DNA of 64,000 bases from Acidobacteriota bacterium (GTDB taxonomy: Bacteria; Acidobacteriota; Terriglobia; Terriglobales; Acidobacteriaceae): the NCBI GenBank assembly GCA_018268755.1, contig JAFDVW010000007.1, positions 124,001 through 188,000 on the forward strand, read 5' to 3'. The stretch's first letter is position 1. Each line of letters starts with the position of its first letter. Below the pieces are notes generated by a model. The model made no database searches, was not told where the DNA came from, and worked only from the letters and a program-made list of their open reading frames with translations. Below are positions 1 through 9,874 of the stretch, one piece after another. Made by a program: the position numbers and the translations under genes.

Positions 1-1942
1 ACTGGCTGAAACTATTGAAATCGCCCAGCAGCGCACTGGCCAGAGGATCGCCCAACGTACAGGTGTCGGCGCCGTCAGGACAGGTCCCGCCGGCGGTCGG
101 TCCCACATCAAAACCGAATTGCCCGTTGATATTGCCCCAGGCAATCTGGTCCTTGCGGCTGCGCTGATAGAAGACGCCGAACTTGAAGGTGTGTTTGTCG
201 CGCACCCAGCTCAGATTGTCATTCACATTGATGGTGGTATTGGCCTGGCGCCAGGGCGTCGCGCCCAGGTAAGGGCCACTGAAATTCACGCTGGGCAATC
301 CGCCGAAACTCATGTCGGGGATGGATTCATCCTGCGATACCGCATAGAGCAGCGCCAGATCAATCCCGTTGGTGCCCCGCGAAATATTTCCACCCACGCT
401 CTCCGCGAGGGAAAGCGAATGGCTGGGGCCGATGGAGAATTCGTTCAGCAGCGATGGGGTCAGAGTGCTGACCAGATTCAACGACAGGTTCCAGCCGGGA
501 TGCTTCTGCACGCAACCGCCGGCAAAGTTGATGGAGGAAGAACAGGCAAAGATCCCGAAGGGGCCGGGAAACGGTTCGAAGGGCGCTTCCGTGGTGTCGG
601 AGTTGTGAATGTAGCGGCCATACAACCGGTTGCTGGCATTGAGCTGATAGTCAATGCGCAGGATATCTTCCCGCCGCGGCTGGCGCGCGGAAAACGCATT
701 AGAGTAGTTGTAGTCGTTGCCGTTGCTGCCGAAGCCGGAGACGTTGGGCAGCGGGAACAGGTTCAGAATCTTCTGGATCTGGGCAAATACGTGCTGCTGG
801 TCGGTGGAAAGCTGGGTGGGATCGATCTTGTTGTCGGTGATGCCCGGCCCGGAAATAATGATGGGCAGGCCATTGCCATCCACGGATTGGGAAAAGTCTC
901 CCTGCCGCTCCAGTTCGGTCGGAGTATAGAACTGGGTCACGCCGCCGCTGGGCACAAACTGCCGGTAAAATTCCTGGCTCCAGAAAAAGAACAGCTTGTT
1001 TTTCTTGATCGGACCGCCGATTTGATAGCCCACATAGTTGTAGCGATAAATCTGGGGATCGTTGTGGGGAGTGGAAGAAGCCAGCTGGTTCTGTTTGTTG
1101 ATCCAGTCGTTGGCGTTGAGGCCTTCGTTGCGGTGGAAGAAGCGGCCATTGCCGTGGAACTGGTTGGAGCCGCCGCGGGTCACGATAGCGATCTGGCCGC
1201 CCGCCGCCTTGCCGAATTCCGCCTGATAGTTGGAGGTCAGCACTTTGACTTCGGCGATGGCATCGGTATTGACCGTGATATGGGTGCCGCCGTTGTTGCC
1301 GGTATCGATGTTGGAAGCGCCGTCAATGGTGAACTCGTGCTGGTTGGCGCGGGTACCGTTAATGTTCATGGAATCAGCGCCGCCGGTACCGGAAGCATGG
1401 CCATCGAAACTGCTGACCACGCCGGGAATCAGCTTCATGTAATCCAGCACATTGCGGCCGTTCATGGCCACATCATTCAGCTGTTTGCCGGTGATCAAAT
1501 CGGAGCGCTCACCGGAACTGGCCTGCAACTGCAGTTGCCCGGCATCGGCGGAGACGGTGACTGTGTCGGCGACCGCGCCTACCGTCAGAACAAAATCTCC
1601 CACATTCAGCCGATCGGCCACGCTCAGATTGATCCCGGTCTTTTCCAGCTTGCGGAAGCTCTCGGCCTCCACGGTAATGGCGTAGACCCCGGGAGGAAGA
1701 TTGGGCACGGCAAAATCGCCCGCCGCACCCGCGGTCACGACCCGGGTCAATCCCACGGCCGCGTTGCGCACGGTGACGGTGGCGTTGCTGATGGCAGCTC
1801 CGGTTTGGTCTTTCACGCTGCCAAAAATAGATCCGGAAGTAATCTGCGCACTGGCGGGCGTGCAGAAGAATGAAATGACAAGAATGGACAGAAACAATTG
1901 CGCTAGGCGTGAGCCACGAACGTAGTGTTTCGCAAAGCACAT
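1..1942 (-). CDS. Oar-like TonB-dependent receptor, N-terminal part (runs off the left edge)
   Basis: Outer-membrane receptor/transporter of the acidobacterial Oar type; the C-terminal barrel lies outside the window. Reading the minus strand from ATG 1942 gives a hydrophobic signal peptide ending in PASAQ, then a carboxypeptidase-regulatory-like beta-sandwich (GSIFGSVKDQTGAAISNATV, roughly residues 35-115), then a plug-like segment with MNGRNVLDYMKLIPGV, TIDGASN and a QAEFGKAAGGQIAIVTRGG motif, then barrel strands. The frame stays open to base 1 (about 647 codons). The start is supported by AGGAG about 7 bases upstream. The opposite strand carries a long antisense open frame, typical of GC-rich codon bias. 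The ligand cannot be read. It lies downstream of a two-component pair on the same strand, which may control it, but this is inference from position. Confidence 0.9.
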   Translation of the reverse strand, partial: MCFAKHYVRGSRLAQLFLSILVISFFCTPASAQITSGSIFGSVKDQTGAAISNATVTVRNAAVGLTRVVTAGAAGDFAVPNLPPGVYAITVEAESFRKLEKTGINLSVADRLNVGDFVLTVGAVADTVTVSADAGQLQLQASSGERSDLITGKQLNDVAMNGRNVLDYMKLIPGVVSSFDGHASGTGGADSMNINGTRANQHEFTIDGASNIDTGNNGGTHITVNTDAIAEVKVLTSNYQAEFGKAAGGQIAIVTRGGSNQFHGNGRFFHRNEGLNANDWINKQNQLASSTPHNDPQIYRYNYVGYQIGGPIKKNKLFFFWSQEFYRQFVPSGGVTQFYTPTELERQGDFSQSVDGNGLPIIISGPGITDNKIDPTQLSTDQQHVFAQIQKILNLFPLPNVSGFGSNGNDYNYSNAFSARQPRREDILRIDYQLNASNRLYGRYIHNSDTTEAPFEPFPGPFGIFACSSSINFAGGCVQKHPGWNLSLNLVSTLTPSLLNEFSIGPSHSLSLAESVGGNISRGTNGIDLALLYAVSQDESIPDMSFGGLPSVNFSGPYLGATPWRQANTTINVNDNLSWVRDKHTFKFGVFYQRSRKDQIAWGNINGQFGFDVGPTAGGTCPDGADTCTLGDPLASALLGDFNSFSQ

Positions 1943-2238
1943 AAAACTCTCTCCTGACGATCATGGGCAAGATCTGTGATAGGCCATTGCATGCGGACTT
2001 CCATGGGGCCCGGAAACAACCTCGTGGCCTGATGCTCTGGATAGCGTAAGTGGTTGTGAAGACAGCCCAACAACAAACTGGTAAGTAAGAATTGTAGGAA
2101 TTTCAAAATGGAAAAGCTGCTATGCAGTTGGCGGATTCGGGAATACTACTTTCGTATAGCTATGGCCGGGGAGGGCCCACATAAATCTGGAGATAGTATC
2201 TGAAAAATGGTATCCCTAGGCCTATTCGGAAAGGCCAA
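1943..2238 (-). other. Intergenic leader upstream of the receptor gene
   Basis: About 300 bases between the response-regulator stop and the receptor start. It holds the receptor ribosome-binding site next to base 1950 and, on the minus strand, a weak TTGAAA-like -35 candidate around 2100. No RNA gene or convincing operator was found. Confidence 0.4.
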
Positions 2239-2871
2239 TTACTCCAGGGAGACAATGCCTCGGCGCAGCGCCATGGTGGCAGCTTCGGTGCGGTCTTTCA
2301 CGTTGAGCTTTTCCAGGACATGACTGACGTGCAGCTTCACAGTCACTTCAGCAATGTTGAGGGCGGCAGCAATTTCCTTATTGCCCATCCCCTTGACCAC
2401 CATCCGCAGGACTTCCAGCTCGCGTGAGGTGAGAGATTTCTGCGAGAGTCTCTCCGCTAAGAGCGGCACTACGATGGGATCCAGATAACGGCGTCCGGCG
2501 AAGACTTCGCGGATGGCATGCAGGAGTTCCTCGCGCACCGCGCTTTTTATGATGTAGCCGCGCGCGCCGGACTGCAAGGAGCGGTAGATTTCTTCTTCTC
2601 CGGCATGAGTCGAGAGCATGAGAATACGGGCCTCGGGAAACTCGCGAATGATGGCCGCGGCGGACTCCGCTCCTGACATGCCGGGCAGACGCACATCCAT
2701 AATCACCAGGGTAGGCAGGGAGTGGCGATAGGATTCGAGAGCGGCCTCGCCGGTGCCAACTTCCGCCACCACCTGCATGTCGGGCTCCACATTCAAGGAC
2801 GCCGACAAGCCCATGCGGACCATGAAGTGGTCATCCACGACCAGAATACGTATGGGTTTTGTGCTCGTCAT
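2239..2871 (-). CDS. NarL/FixJ-family response regulator
   Basis: DNA-binding response regulator of 210 aa. The receiver domain (about 5-120) has the acidic pair D13-D14, phospho-acceptor D59 in VIMDVRLPGMSG, and K109 in YIIKS. A LuxR-type helix-turn-helix follows (about 145-205: LTSRELEVLRMVVKGMGNKEIAAALNI). Phosphorylation probably comes from the histidine kinase just upstream, whose 3' end overlaps this gene by 41 bases, implying co-transcription and translational coupling. Target genes are unknown; the Oar-like receptor gene immediately downstream is a candidate by position only. Confidence 0.93.
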   Translation of the reverse strand: MTSTKPIRILVVDDHFMVRMGLSASLNVEPDMQVVAEVGTGEAALESYRHSLPTLVIMDVRLPGMSGAESAAAIIREFPEARILMLSTHAGEEEIYRSLQSGARGYIIKSAVREELLHAIREVFAGRRYLDPIVVPLLAERLSQKSLTSRELEVLRMVVKGMGNKEIAAALNIAEVTVKLHVSHVLEKLNVKDRTEAATMALRRGIVSLE

Positions 2872-4987
2872 TTGTGACTCGATGTTTGCCCAACGGGACC
2901 TGCAGTTCTACCCGTGTACCACTTCCCAGAGTACTCTCGATACGCAAGCCGCAGCTCATCGACTGCGCGCGCTCCCGCATGTCGACCAAGCCAAAGTGGC
3001 CGTTTCCCATAAAAGCCGGATCATTCAACACGAAACCGCGCCCGTCATCACTGACACATAAGCCCACATCGTTCTCGCGATATTCCAGATCGACCAGAAT
3101 TCGGCGGGCGTGGGCGTGTTTGACCGCGTTGGCCACCGCCTCCTGGCCGATGCGCAGCAAGTTCATTTCCATAGGGCCGGGGAGTTTTTGCGGAGTTCCC
3201 TTCACTTGCATCTCGATGTCCACTACTCCGGGCACCGCCATGGGAGAAACCGCCTGCGATAGGGCAGAGACCAGGTCTCCATTTTCCAGCAAGTGGCAGC
3301 GCAAGTCCCAGACCGAACGGCGGGCGGCGCCCATGCTGTGACGGCTCATTTTGCGCGCCATTTCCAGTGCCCGGCGGGCCACGTCGGGAACTTTTTGAAA
3401 GCAGTCGGCGGCCAGATCCAGCTGCATGGTAATGCCGGCGAGTTCCTGCTCCAGGGTATCGTGCAATTCACGGGCGATGCGGTTGCGGTCTTCCAGCACG
3501 GCGCCGCTGCGCAGCTTCTGTCGAATAATGCCCATCTGAGCATGCACCCGGCGGCCCAAAATCACGACCAGCGCCGTCATGCCCAACAGAATGCCGGCGG
3601 TAATGCCCAACACCCACAGGGTGCGCCGCAGCGTCCACCAGGAAGCGGCCTGCAGGACCACCACGTCGGCCGGCGTACGCAAGAGGACGCGAAACGATTC
3701 CGGCACGCGCCACAAGCCTCCAGCCCGCACCAGCCAGATGCCCGTGACCTGCAGCTCGGAATTCAGAGGAATCGCCAGCAACGGTTCCGCCGGCACCCCG
3801 GGAGGCAGGGTCGCGTCAAAGAGAAGGCCATTCCCCTCCAACTGGAGTACGAGCTTCAGACCATCGGGACGCGGCTGGCGCTGCAACAGCTTGGCCGCAG
3901 CGGTCACCACGGTGCCGTCATAACGCTCCCAGGGAGCATCGACGTCGAAGCGCATCGGCGCGGGCGGGTTCTCATGCCCGATGCGGCGGAAGACGGCGTC
4001 TTCCATCACCGGTGCGGACTCCCCTACGGCGGGGAAACCCTGCACTTCGACCACATCGCCCACCTGCACCGGGGTGCCCTGTTGGGTCAGCACCCGCAGG
4101 CCTTTGCCCTGGCTCTGCAGAAACAGCGTGCTGCCCAGCTGCTGATAACCCACCACTCCCTGGACCTGCACCCGTTGTTTGATTTTGTCGTCCGGCGAGT
4201 AGCGCAGAAGGGCCGAAAAAGGCACCGCCGCGGCGGTCTTCTCCAGACGGATGAAACGCAGGCGAGGCACGTAAAACAAGATTCCAATCAACTGCCGGTC
4301 GGCGTTGAACAGGCTGCCGCAAACCCCTTCGATGGCGACTTGCGTGTCTACCCAGTAAGAGGGGTCCACATCCTGGGTGATGGGCACGCGCACTTTGAAC
4401 TGCCCGCCTTCGGCCGCGACGGTCATGGCCAGGGTGGTCTCGCGCCAGGAGGTGCGATCGATGGCGGCGGTGCGCACCATGCCGCGAATCTGGCCCCATT
4501 GACTGTCCTGTTCGCCGTTGGCCACCTCGGCAAATGAAAGCAGACGCCCACGGGGAAGGGTCCCCTTGCCCACCACCTGGGTGCGCACTTCGCGTATCAC
4601 GGGAGCAAATTTCCCCGGGCCGGTGATGCCCTCCACTTCCACCAGGTCACCCAAACGGTGGGGAGAGGCGATCCCGGTGTTCCCTTCCACATAAATTCCG
4701 GCGGTCGCGTCCTGGACAAAAAAATCCGGCGCCGGCACATCGCCGGTCACGGTCCCGCGAATGCGCACCGGATAGCCGCGGGCGGCCTGATCGGTGGTCA
4801 ATTGCCGGATTTGCCCCACTTGAGTGAGGACGGGGAGAGAGGAAGAGGAATCGCTTTGCGCCCAGGCGCCGGCCACATAGAGACCGAGCACCAGCGCCGC
4901 CCCGGGGATGGAGCGCGGCCATTTCCCAAACGTTCGCGCCGTCTTCGCGCGCGCGCATCCTTCCCGCGTTGCAAACCCTGCGAACAT
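2831..4987 (-). CDS. Sensor histidine kinase with OB-fold-like sensor repeats
   Basis: Membrane histidine kinase of 718 aa. It has an N-terminal signal/anchor (about 28-43), then a long exported region with three repeats that look like OB-fold nucleic-acid-binding-like strands: VRIRGTVTGD...LGDLVEVEGITG near 74-122, VQVQGVVGYQ...VGDVVEVQGFPA near 273-320, and a third near 360-420. A transmembrane helix follows (about 457-478), then a HisKA_3 dimerisation domain with H509 in ARELHDTLEQELAG, and a HATPase with RIGQEAVANAVKHA and DDGRGF. The 3' end overlaps the response regulator, so the two form a pair. No ribosome-binding site is obvious at the ATG, so the exact start is moderately sure. What the repeats bind is unknown. 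Confidence 0.9.
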   Translation of the reverse strand: MFAGFATREGCARAKTARTFGKWPRSIPGAALVLGLYVAGAWAQSDSSSSLPVLTQVGQIRQLTTDQAARGYPVRIRGTVTGDVPAPDFFVQDATAGIYVEGNTGIASPHRLGDLVEVEGITGPGKFAPVIREVRTQVVGKGTLPRGRLLSFAEVANGEQDSQWGQIRGMVRTAAIDRTSWRETTLAMTVAAEGGQFKVRVPITQDVDPSYWVDTQVAIEGVCGSLFNADRQLIGILFYVPRLRFIRLEKTAAAVPFSALLRYSPDDKIKQRVQVQGVVGYQQLGSTLFLQSQGKGLRVLTQQGTPVQVGDVVEVQGFPAVGESAPVMEDAVFRRIGHENPPAPMRFDVDAPWERYDGTVVTAAAKLLQRQPRPDGLKLVLQLEGNGLLFDATLPPGVPAEPLLAIPLNSELQVTGIWLVRAGGLWRVPESFRVLLRTPADVVVLQAASWWTLRRTLWVLGITAGILLGMTALVVILGRRVHAQMGIIRQKLRSGAVLEDRNRIARELHDTLEQELAGITMQLDLAADCFQKVPDVARRALEMARKMSRHSMGAARRSVWDLRCHLLENGDLVSALSQAVSPMAVPGVVDIEMQVKGTPQKLPGPMEMNLLRIGQEAVANAVKHAHARRILVDLEYRENDVGLCVSDDGRGFVLNDPAFMGNGHFGLVDMRERAQSMSCGLRIESTLGSGTRVELQVPLGKHRVTNDEHKTHTYSGRG

Positions 4988-5077
4988 AAGCGAGACAGGA
5001 GAGAACCGGCAACGGTTCGGCCCTGGGAACGTGACTAGAGTAGCCCAAAGTCCGGGGGAAAGAAACTCAGGCGAAAT

Positions 5078-7714
5078 CTAGGAGGCGGGAGCGCCGATAT
5101 CTTTCAGGGCCGCTTCGCATTGCGCCAGGTCCGCGGCCACCTGATCGGGTACACGGGCTTGCACGCCGCGCAAGATGCCGCGGTCGCGTATTTCCCGCCA
5201 GAGCTTCAGGCTGGCCTGATACCAGGAACGGGCGGAGCGCAAGCGGCGTCTTCGGGCGGGAGCGGGCAATTCCGCTTTCATCCCTTCGGACAAGTGCAGT
5301 GTACCCAAGCGGGCATAAGCCTCCGCCAAATCGGCCAGGGCGCCGGCGTTGCTGGCGTCCGCGGTAACGCGCGCCTTGGCCACCCGCAGGCATTTTTCAT
5401 AGGTGGATTGCGCCCCAGCGGCGTCTTGCACTTTCAGCTGAGCATCGCCCAGCCGCAGATAGTTGTAGACGAGATATTTGCGGGCCCAATCGTCCTGAGC
5501 ATCCGCGGCCGAGAGGGCATCATCAATCGCCACTGCCTGGTGATATTGACGGAGCGCCTCGCCATACCGGCCGGTCTTAAACAACACATCTCCGATATTG
5601 CTGTAGCTGATGGAGAGCCCGCGGCGATAGAGCCCATCGTTGGGGTTTTCCGCGACCAGCTGCTGGTCCATGTGCAGCGACCTCTGATATTCCTGCAAGG
5701 CCAGTTCCAGCTTGCCGGTGGCCTCGGCGATGCCTCCTAATTTCTTGTGCGCCAGAGATACGCTGCGGCGGTAGAGCTTATTTTGCGGGTCGCGCTGCAA
5801 CAGGGATTCAAAGATGGGCAGACTCTTCCGCGCACTCACCAGAGAGCGGTCCAACTCTCCGCGGTCTGCCTGCACATTGCCTAATCCGTCGTAAGCGACG
5901 GCCAAATTGAGCAGCGCATCTTTGTCGGACGGAGCGGCGGCGGCCAGACGCTGGCGGATATCCACTGCTTCTTGCGCATGGGTGAGGGCTTCCTCGTAGT
6001 CGCCGACCTTGGAAAGAATTTCTCCCAGGCGGTCATGGCCCTCCGCCAGATCGGACATCGCCTCGGGGCTGTTGGGATTTGCCTCGGCCAGGCGGGAGCG
6101 AATGGCGAGCGCCTTACGATAGCTGGCCAGCGCGCCCGCCGTGTCTCCTAAATTAGAGCGCAGATCGCGGCCCTGCACATCTCCGACTTTCAAATAGGCA
6201 GTGGCCAGCTCGCGCTGGATGGAAATATCACCGGAGGATTCTTTGGCCAGGCTGTCCAGATATTCCAGGGCATTCTCCACGATCACCTTGCGGGCCGGCA
6301 TGGCGCCCGGCAGGTATTGGATGGAGTCATGGACATCGAAGAGCAGCTTGCGCGCCAGCTTGCGCACATCGTTGAAGCGGGCTTCCGCCCGGGCCCGCTG
6401 CACCTCGGCCAGGTGGGCCTGGCGGGCCGCGAGGGCGACCCCGCCCATCAGGGTCAACAGGATCACGGCCACCGCCGCCATGCCGGTCTTGTGGCGCAGA
6501 ATAAATTTTCCCGAGCGATAAAAAAAGGTGTCGGGGCGGGCCTGCACCGGCATGCCGTCCAGATAGCGGCGGATGTCCTCGGCCAGTTGTTCGGCGGAGG
6601 CATAGCGCCGCGCTGGGTCCTTGCGCATCGCCTTCAACACAATGTTGTCGAGATCGCCGGCCAGGCGGCGGCGCAGCAAGGCCGGACGGCCTTCCCGCGT
6701 GCTGCTGACGCTGTCCGGCGTCAGGCGCAGCACTTCGCCCTCACCGTGGGGAATCTCCACGCTCTTGAGCACGACGGAGCTGGGCTTCTCGGGGGCGGAA
6801 TCGGAAATCAGGCGCGCGATTTCCAGAGGGGACAGGTGGCGCAGGTGATAAGGAGGATGTCCGGTAAGCAGGCGATAGAGTATGACGCCCAGGGTATAAA
6901 CATCGCTGGCGGTGGTGATGGCTTCCCCCATCACCTGTTCCGGGCTGGCGTATTCCGGAGTCATGGCCCGTTGTCCCGTCACCCCGGGGTCCACCGTCTG
7001 AAAGAAAAGCTCCGGGGCCAGCAGCTTGGCAATGCCGAAGTCCAACAGCTTGGGCGTGCCGTCGGCGGTGACCAGAATATTTCCCGGCTTGAGATCGCGA
7101 TGGATGATCAGGTTCTGATGGGCATACTGCACCGCCGAGCACACCTGCACAAAGAGTTGGAGCCGTTCTTGCAGGTTGAGGCGGTGCGTGTCGCAGTACT
7201 CATCAATGGGCTGCCCTTCGATGTATTCCATCACCAGATAGGGCAGGCCGGTCTCCGTGGCGCCCCCATCCAGCAGACGAGCAATATTGGGGTGCTCCAG
7301 GCTGGCCATGATTTGGCGCTCGTTCTTGAAGCGGCGCAAGTATAGGCCGGTGGCGAATCCGCTGCGCACCAGCTTGATGGCGACATGCTTTAAATAATGA
7401 TCGTCGACGCGCACCGCGCGGTACACCGCACCCATGCCGCCTTCCCCGACTTTGGAGACGGCCTGATAAGGACCAATCTTCTGCCCGAGCCAGGGATCCG
7501 GGCCCTCTTCGGCGGTCAGCGCCTCGCCCAGGTCGGCAGGGGTGTCGAGCATGCCGTCCGCTTCCTGATAGTGGCGCAACAGAGATTCGACTTCTCCCCG
7601 CAGGGCCGGCTCGGCGGTGCAAAAACCATCCAGATAAGCGGACCTCTGCTCAGCCGGCAACTCTAAAGCCGCCTGAAAGGCCTCTTTGACCTGCGCCCAT
7701 TGTTGCGGATTCAC
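5078..7714 (-). CDS. Membrane Ser/Thr protein kinase with C-terminal TPR region
   Basis: Hanks-type kinase of 878 aa from a GTG start at 7714, preceded by AGGGG; upstream in-frame codons have no ribosome site. A short N-terminal acidobacterial helical region (NPQQWAQVKEAFQAAL) precedes the kinase domain (about 80-390). The glycine loop is GEGGMGAVY, the ATP lysine is K114 (VAIKLV), the catalytic loop HRDLKPGN carries D207, and DFG starts at 225, so it should be active. A transmembrane helix lies at about 412-430. The rest is tandem TPR-like helices (for example AIRSRLAEANPNSPEAMSDLAEGHDRLGEIL) probably outside the membrane for protein contacts. Substrates are unknown. It sits alone between the two-component pair and the ABC exporter on the same strand. 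Confidence 0.93.
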   Translation of the reverse strand: MNPQQWAQVKEAFQAALELPAEQRSAYLDGFCTAEPALRGEVESLLRHYQEADGMLDTPADLGEALTAEEGPDPWLGQKIGPYQAVSKVGEGGMGAVYRAVRVDDHYLKHVAIKLVRSGFATGLYLRRFKNERQIMASLEHPNIARLLDGGATETGLPYLVMEYIEGQPIDEYCDTHRLNLQERLQLFVQVCSAVQYAHQNLIIHRDLKPGNILVTADGTPKLLDFGIAKLLAPELFFQTVDPGVTGQRAMTPEYASPEQVMGEAITTASDVYTLGVILYRLLTGHPPYHLRHLSPLEIARLISDSAPEKPSSVVLKSVEIPHGEGEVLRLTPDSVSSTREGRPALLRRRLAGDLDNIVLKAMRKDPARRYASAEQLAEDIRRYLDGMPVQARPDTFFYRSGKFILRHKTGMAAVAVILLTLMGGVALAARQAHLAEVQRARAEARFNDVRKLARKLLFDVHDSIQYLPGAMPARKVIVENALEYLDSLAKESSGDISIQRELATAYLKVGDVQGRDLRSNLGDTAGALASYRKALAIRSRLAEANPNSPEAMSDLAEGHDRLGEILSKVGDYEEALTHAQEAVDIRQRLAAAAPSDKDALLNLAVAYDGLGNVQADRGELDRSLVSARKSLPIFESLLQRDPQNKLYRRSVSLAHKKLGGIAEATGKLELALQEYQRSLHMDQQLVAENPNDGLYRRGLSISYSNIGDVLFKTGRYGEALRQYHQAVAIDDALSAADAQDDWARKYLVYNYLRLGDAQLKVQDAAGAQSTYEKCLRVAKARVTADASNAGALADLAEAYARLGTLHLSEGMKAELPAPARRRRLRSARSWYQASLKLWREIRDRGILRGVQARVPDQVAADLAQCEAALKDIGAPAS

Positions 7715-7828
7715 TGTGCCCCTGCTCGGACTGCGATGTCTTCCGCGGATGGATCTCCACCCCAAGATCCGGGAATCGTGGCAGAACCATATCGCCGGTA
7801 CTGGGGAAAGTCAATCCAGGGAGGGGGA

Positions 7829-9721
7829 CTAGCGAATCTCGCTGCGCACCAGGCGCAGGGCATCGTTGAGGTCGGGATCGTCTTTGCCATTCTTGGCGCT
7901 GGGCACGGCTTCCGCCACGCTATCCCCTTCCCCAGGGGCCAAAAACAGGTTCTGTTCCAGGCCATGTTGTTTGGTGTAGAGGTCGTAATAGCGCCCGTGT
8001 GCGGCATAGAGCTGATCGTGCGTGCCCCGTTCGATAATTTTGCCCCGTTCCATGACCAGAATCTGGTCGGCGCGGCGGATGGTGGATAGGCGATGGGCGA
8101 TCACAAACGTCGTCCGCCCCTGCATAAGGTAGGACAGTCCCTGCTGAATCAGGGCCTCGGACTCGGAATCGAGACTGGAAGTGGCCTCATCAAGAATCAG
8201 AATACGCGGCTCCGCCAGAATGGCGCGCGCGATGGAGATGCGCTGGCGCTGCCCCCCGGACAGCTTTACCCCACGCTCCCCGACGACGGTGTCGTAGCGG
8301 TCAGCAAAGCTTTCCGCAAATTCATCCACCCGCGCGATGCGGCAGGCGTGCATCACGGTTTCCTCGCTGGCATCCGGCCGCGAGAACATGACGTTCTCGC
8401 GAATGGTCCCATCAAACAAGAAGGATTCCTGCAGGACGACGCCGAGCTGGGTACGATAGGAACTCAGCTTCACCGTGCTCAAATCCATGCCATCGACCCG
8501 CACTTCCCCGGCGGTAGGGATGTGAAATGCGGCAATCAGCCCGATGGTGGTGGATTTGCCGGAGCCGGAAGATCCCACCAGGGCCGTCACCGTGCCGGGC
8601 AGCGCATGGAAGGAAATATCATCCAAGACTGTCTTGCTCCCGTCGTAGCTGAAAGTGACATGCTGGAAAGCCACGTCGCCCTGAATTTCCGGCAAATCCA
8701 CAGTACGCCGGGGATCTTTGTCTTCCCGTTGCTCGCTCAGAATTTCGTGCGTACGTTCCAGCCCGGCCAGGGCTTCGGTCAACTGCGTGCCGATCTGCAC
8801 GATCTGCATGATGGGCGCAACCAGAAATCCCATGAAGAGAGTGTAAGTAAAGAAGCCACCGATGGTCAGGGCCCCGGAGGCGATTTGCCGCGCCCCTACA
8901 AACATGATCACGGCCCCGACCAGGCCCATTAACAGGCTGGCGGAGAGACTCATCAGCGAGGTCGCAGTCAGGCTGCGGATCACGTTATTCAGCAGCAGCC
9001 GCACCCCGCCGGCAAAAACATTCTCCTCGCGCTTCTCGGCATGGTAGCCCTTCACCACCCGGACCCCGCCCAGCGATTCCGCCAGCCGGCCAGTGACCTC
9101 GGCATTGATGCGTCCGGTCTCCCGGAAGATGGGGCGCAAGATGGAAAATGCTTTGCTCAAGGCCACGCCGAAGCAGAGCAGGAAAGCAAACGCCATGCCG
9201 GTCATGAGAGCGCTGATGCGGAACAACACCACCAGGGCGATGATGGCGGTCAGCACCCCGCCGGCCAGATCGACCAGGCCGGTCCCCATCAGATTACGCA
9301 CCCCTTCCACATCGCTCATGATGCGCGAGACCAGGCTGCCCGTCTTGGTCGAATCGTGAAAGGCCACCGGCAGCCGGCCGATGTGGACCTGCACCTTTTG
9401 CCGTAGTTCGGCGATCAGCCGTTGCGCCGCTTTAGAAAGCGACTGGGTCAACAGGAAGGACGTCACCCCCTGGACGGCGGTGGCTCCCAGGACGGTTAGC
9501 ACCAGCGGCTTGAGCATTTCATTCTGGTGCTTGAGGATGACGTTATCGATCAAGAATTTCGTGGAGTAGGGCAGGACCAGCCCGGAAATGCGGTTGATCA
9601 CCATCAGCCCAAAACCCAGGGCAAGCAAGCCGCGCCGGGGAAGGACCAGCTCCCAAACCGCCCCCAGCACCACGCTGAGTCTTGCCCGAGAAATTCCCGA
9701 TGGCTTGGAGTGGTCACGCAT
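7829..9721 (-). CDS. MsbA-like ABC exporter, fused permease and ATPase
   Basis: Half-size ABC exporter of 630 aa, expected to work as a homodimer in the inner membrane. The N-terminal membrane domain (about 25-320) has six likely helices. The ATPase (about 350-590) has Walker A GSSGSGKST (383-391), a Q-loop (VVLQESFLFDGTIRENV), signature LSGGQRQRISIARA (488-500), Walker B ILILDEATSSLDS, and the H-loop VIAHRLSTIRRAD. The family moves lipids or hydrophobic compounds. There is no lipid-A gene next door, so a flippase role is only one option and multidrug export is another. A short C-terminal tail of about 50 residues follows the ATPase. Confidence 0.93.
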   Translation of the reverse strand: MRDHSKPSGISRARLSVVLGAVWELVLPRRGLLALGFGLMVINRISGLVLPYSTKFLIDNVILKHQNEMLKPLVLTVLGATAVQGVTSFLLTQSLSKAAQRLIAELRQKVQVHIGRLPVAFHDSTKTGSLVSRIMSDVEGVRNLMGTGLVDLAGGVLTAIIALVVLFRISALMTGMAFAFLLCFGVALSKAFSILRPIFRETGRINAEVTGRLAESLGGVRVVKGYHAEKREENVFAGGVRLLLNNVIRSLTATSLMSLSASLLMGLVGAVIMFVGARQIASGALTIGGFFTYTLFMGFLVAPIMQIVQIGTQLTEALAGLERTHEILSEQREDKDPRRTVDLPEIQGDVAFQHVTFSYDGSKTVLDDISFHALPGTVTALVGSSGSGKSTTIGLIAAFHIPTAGEVRVDGMDLSTVKLSSYRTQLGVVLQESFLFDGTIRENVMFSRPDASEETVMHACRIARVDEFAESFADRYDTVVGERGVKLSGGQRQRISIARAILAEPRILILDEATSSLDSESEALIQQGLSYLMQGRTTFVIAHRLSTIRRADQILVMERGKIIERGTHDQLYAAHGRYYDLYTKQHGLEQNLFLAPGEGDSVAEAVPSAKNGKDDPDLNDALRLVRSEIR

Positions 9722-9874
9722 TCGCAGATCGTCGGCGCCGCGTCCCTATTATTCCATGCCGGCCTGCGCCTGAGGAAAGTACATCACCAGGGTTGCCAAC
9801 TGCCTCAAGAGCAAGAGACAATCGCACCCGTGGGAGAATCGGCGCAATCCGCGGGCCCGTTCAGGGCGGGGACA

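Noticed and set aside
119-1873. Long plus-strand open frame (584 codons)
   Set aside because: It is exactly antisense to the Oar-like receptor. The minus-strand reading has a signal peptide, known domains and a ribosome site, while the plus reading has no recognisable domain.
3293-4537. Plus-strand open frame of 414 codons
   Set aside because: Antisense to the histidine kinase; composition is His/Gln/Arg-rich as expected from the complement of GC-rich codons.
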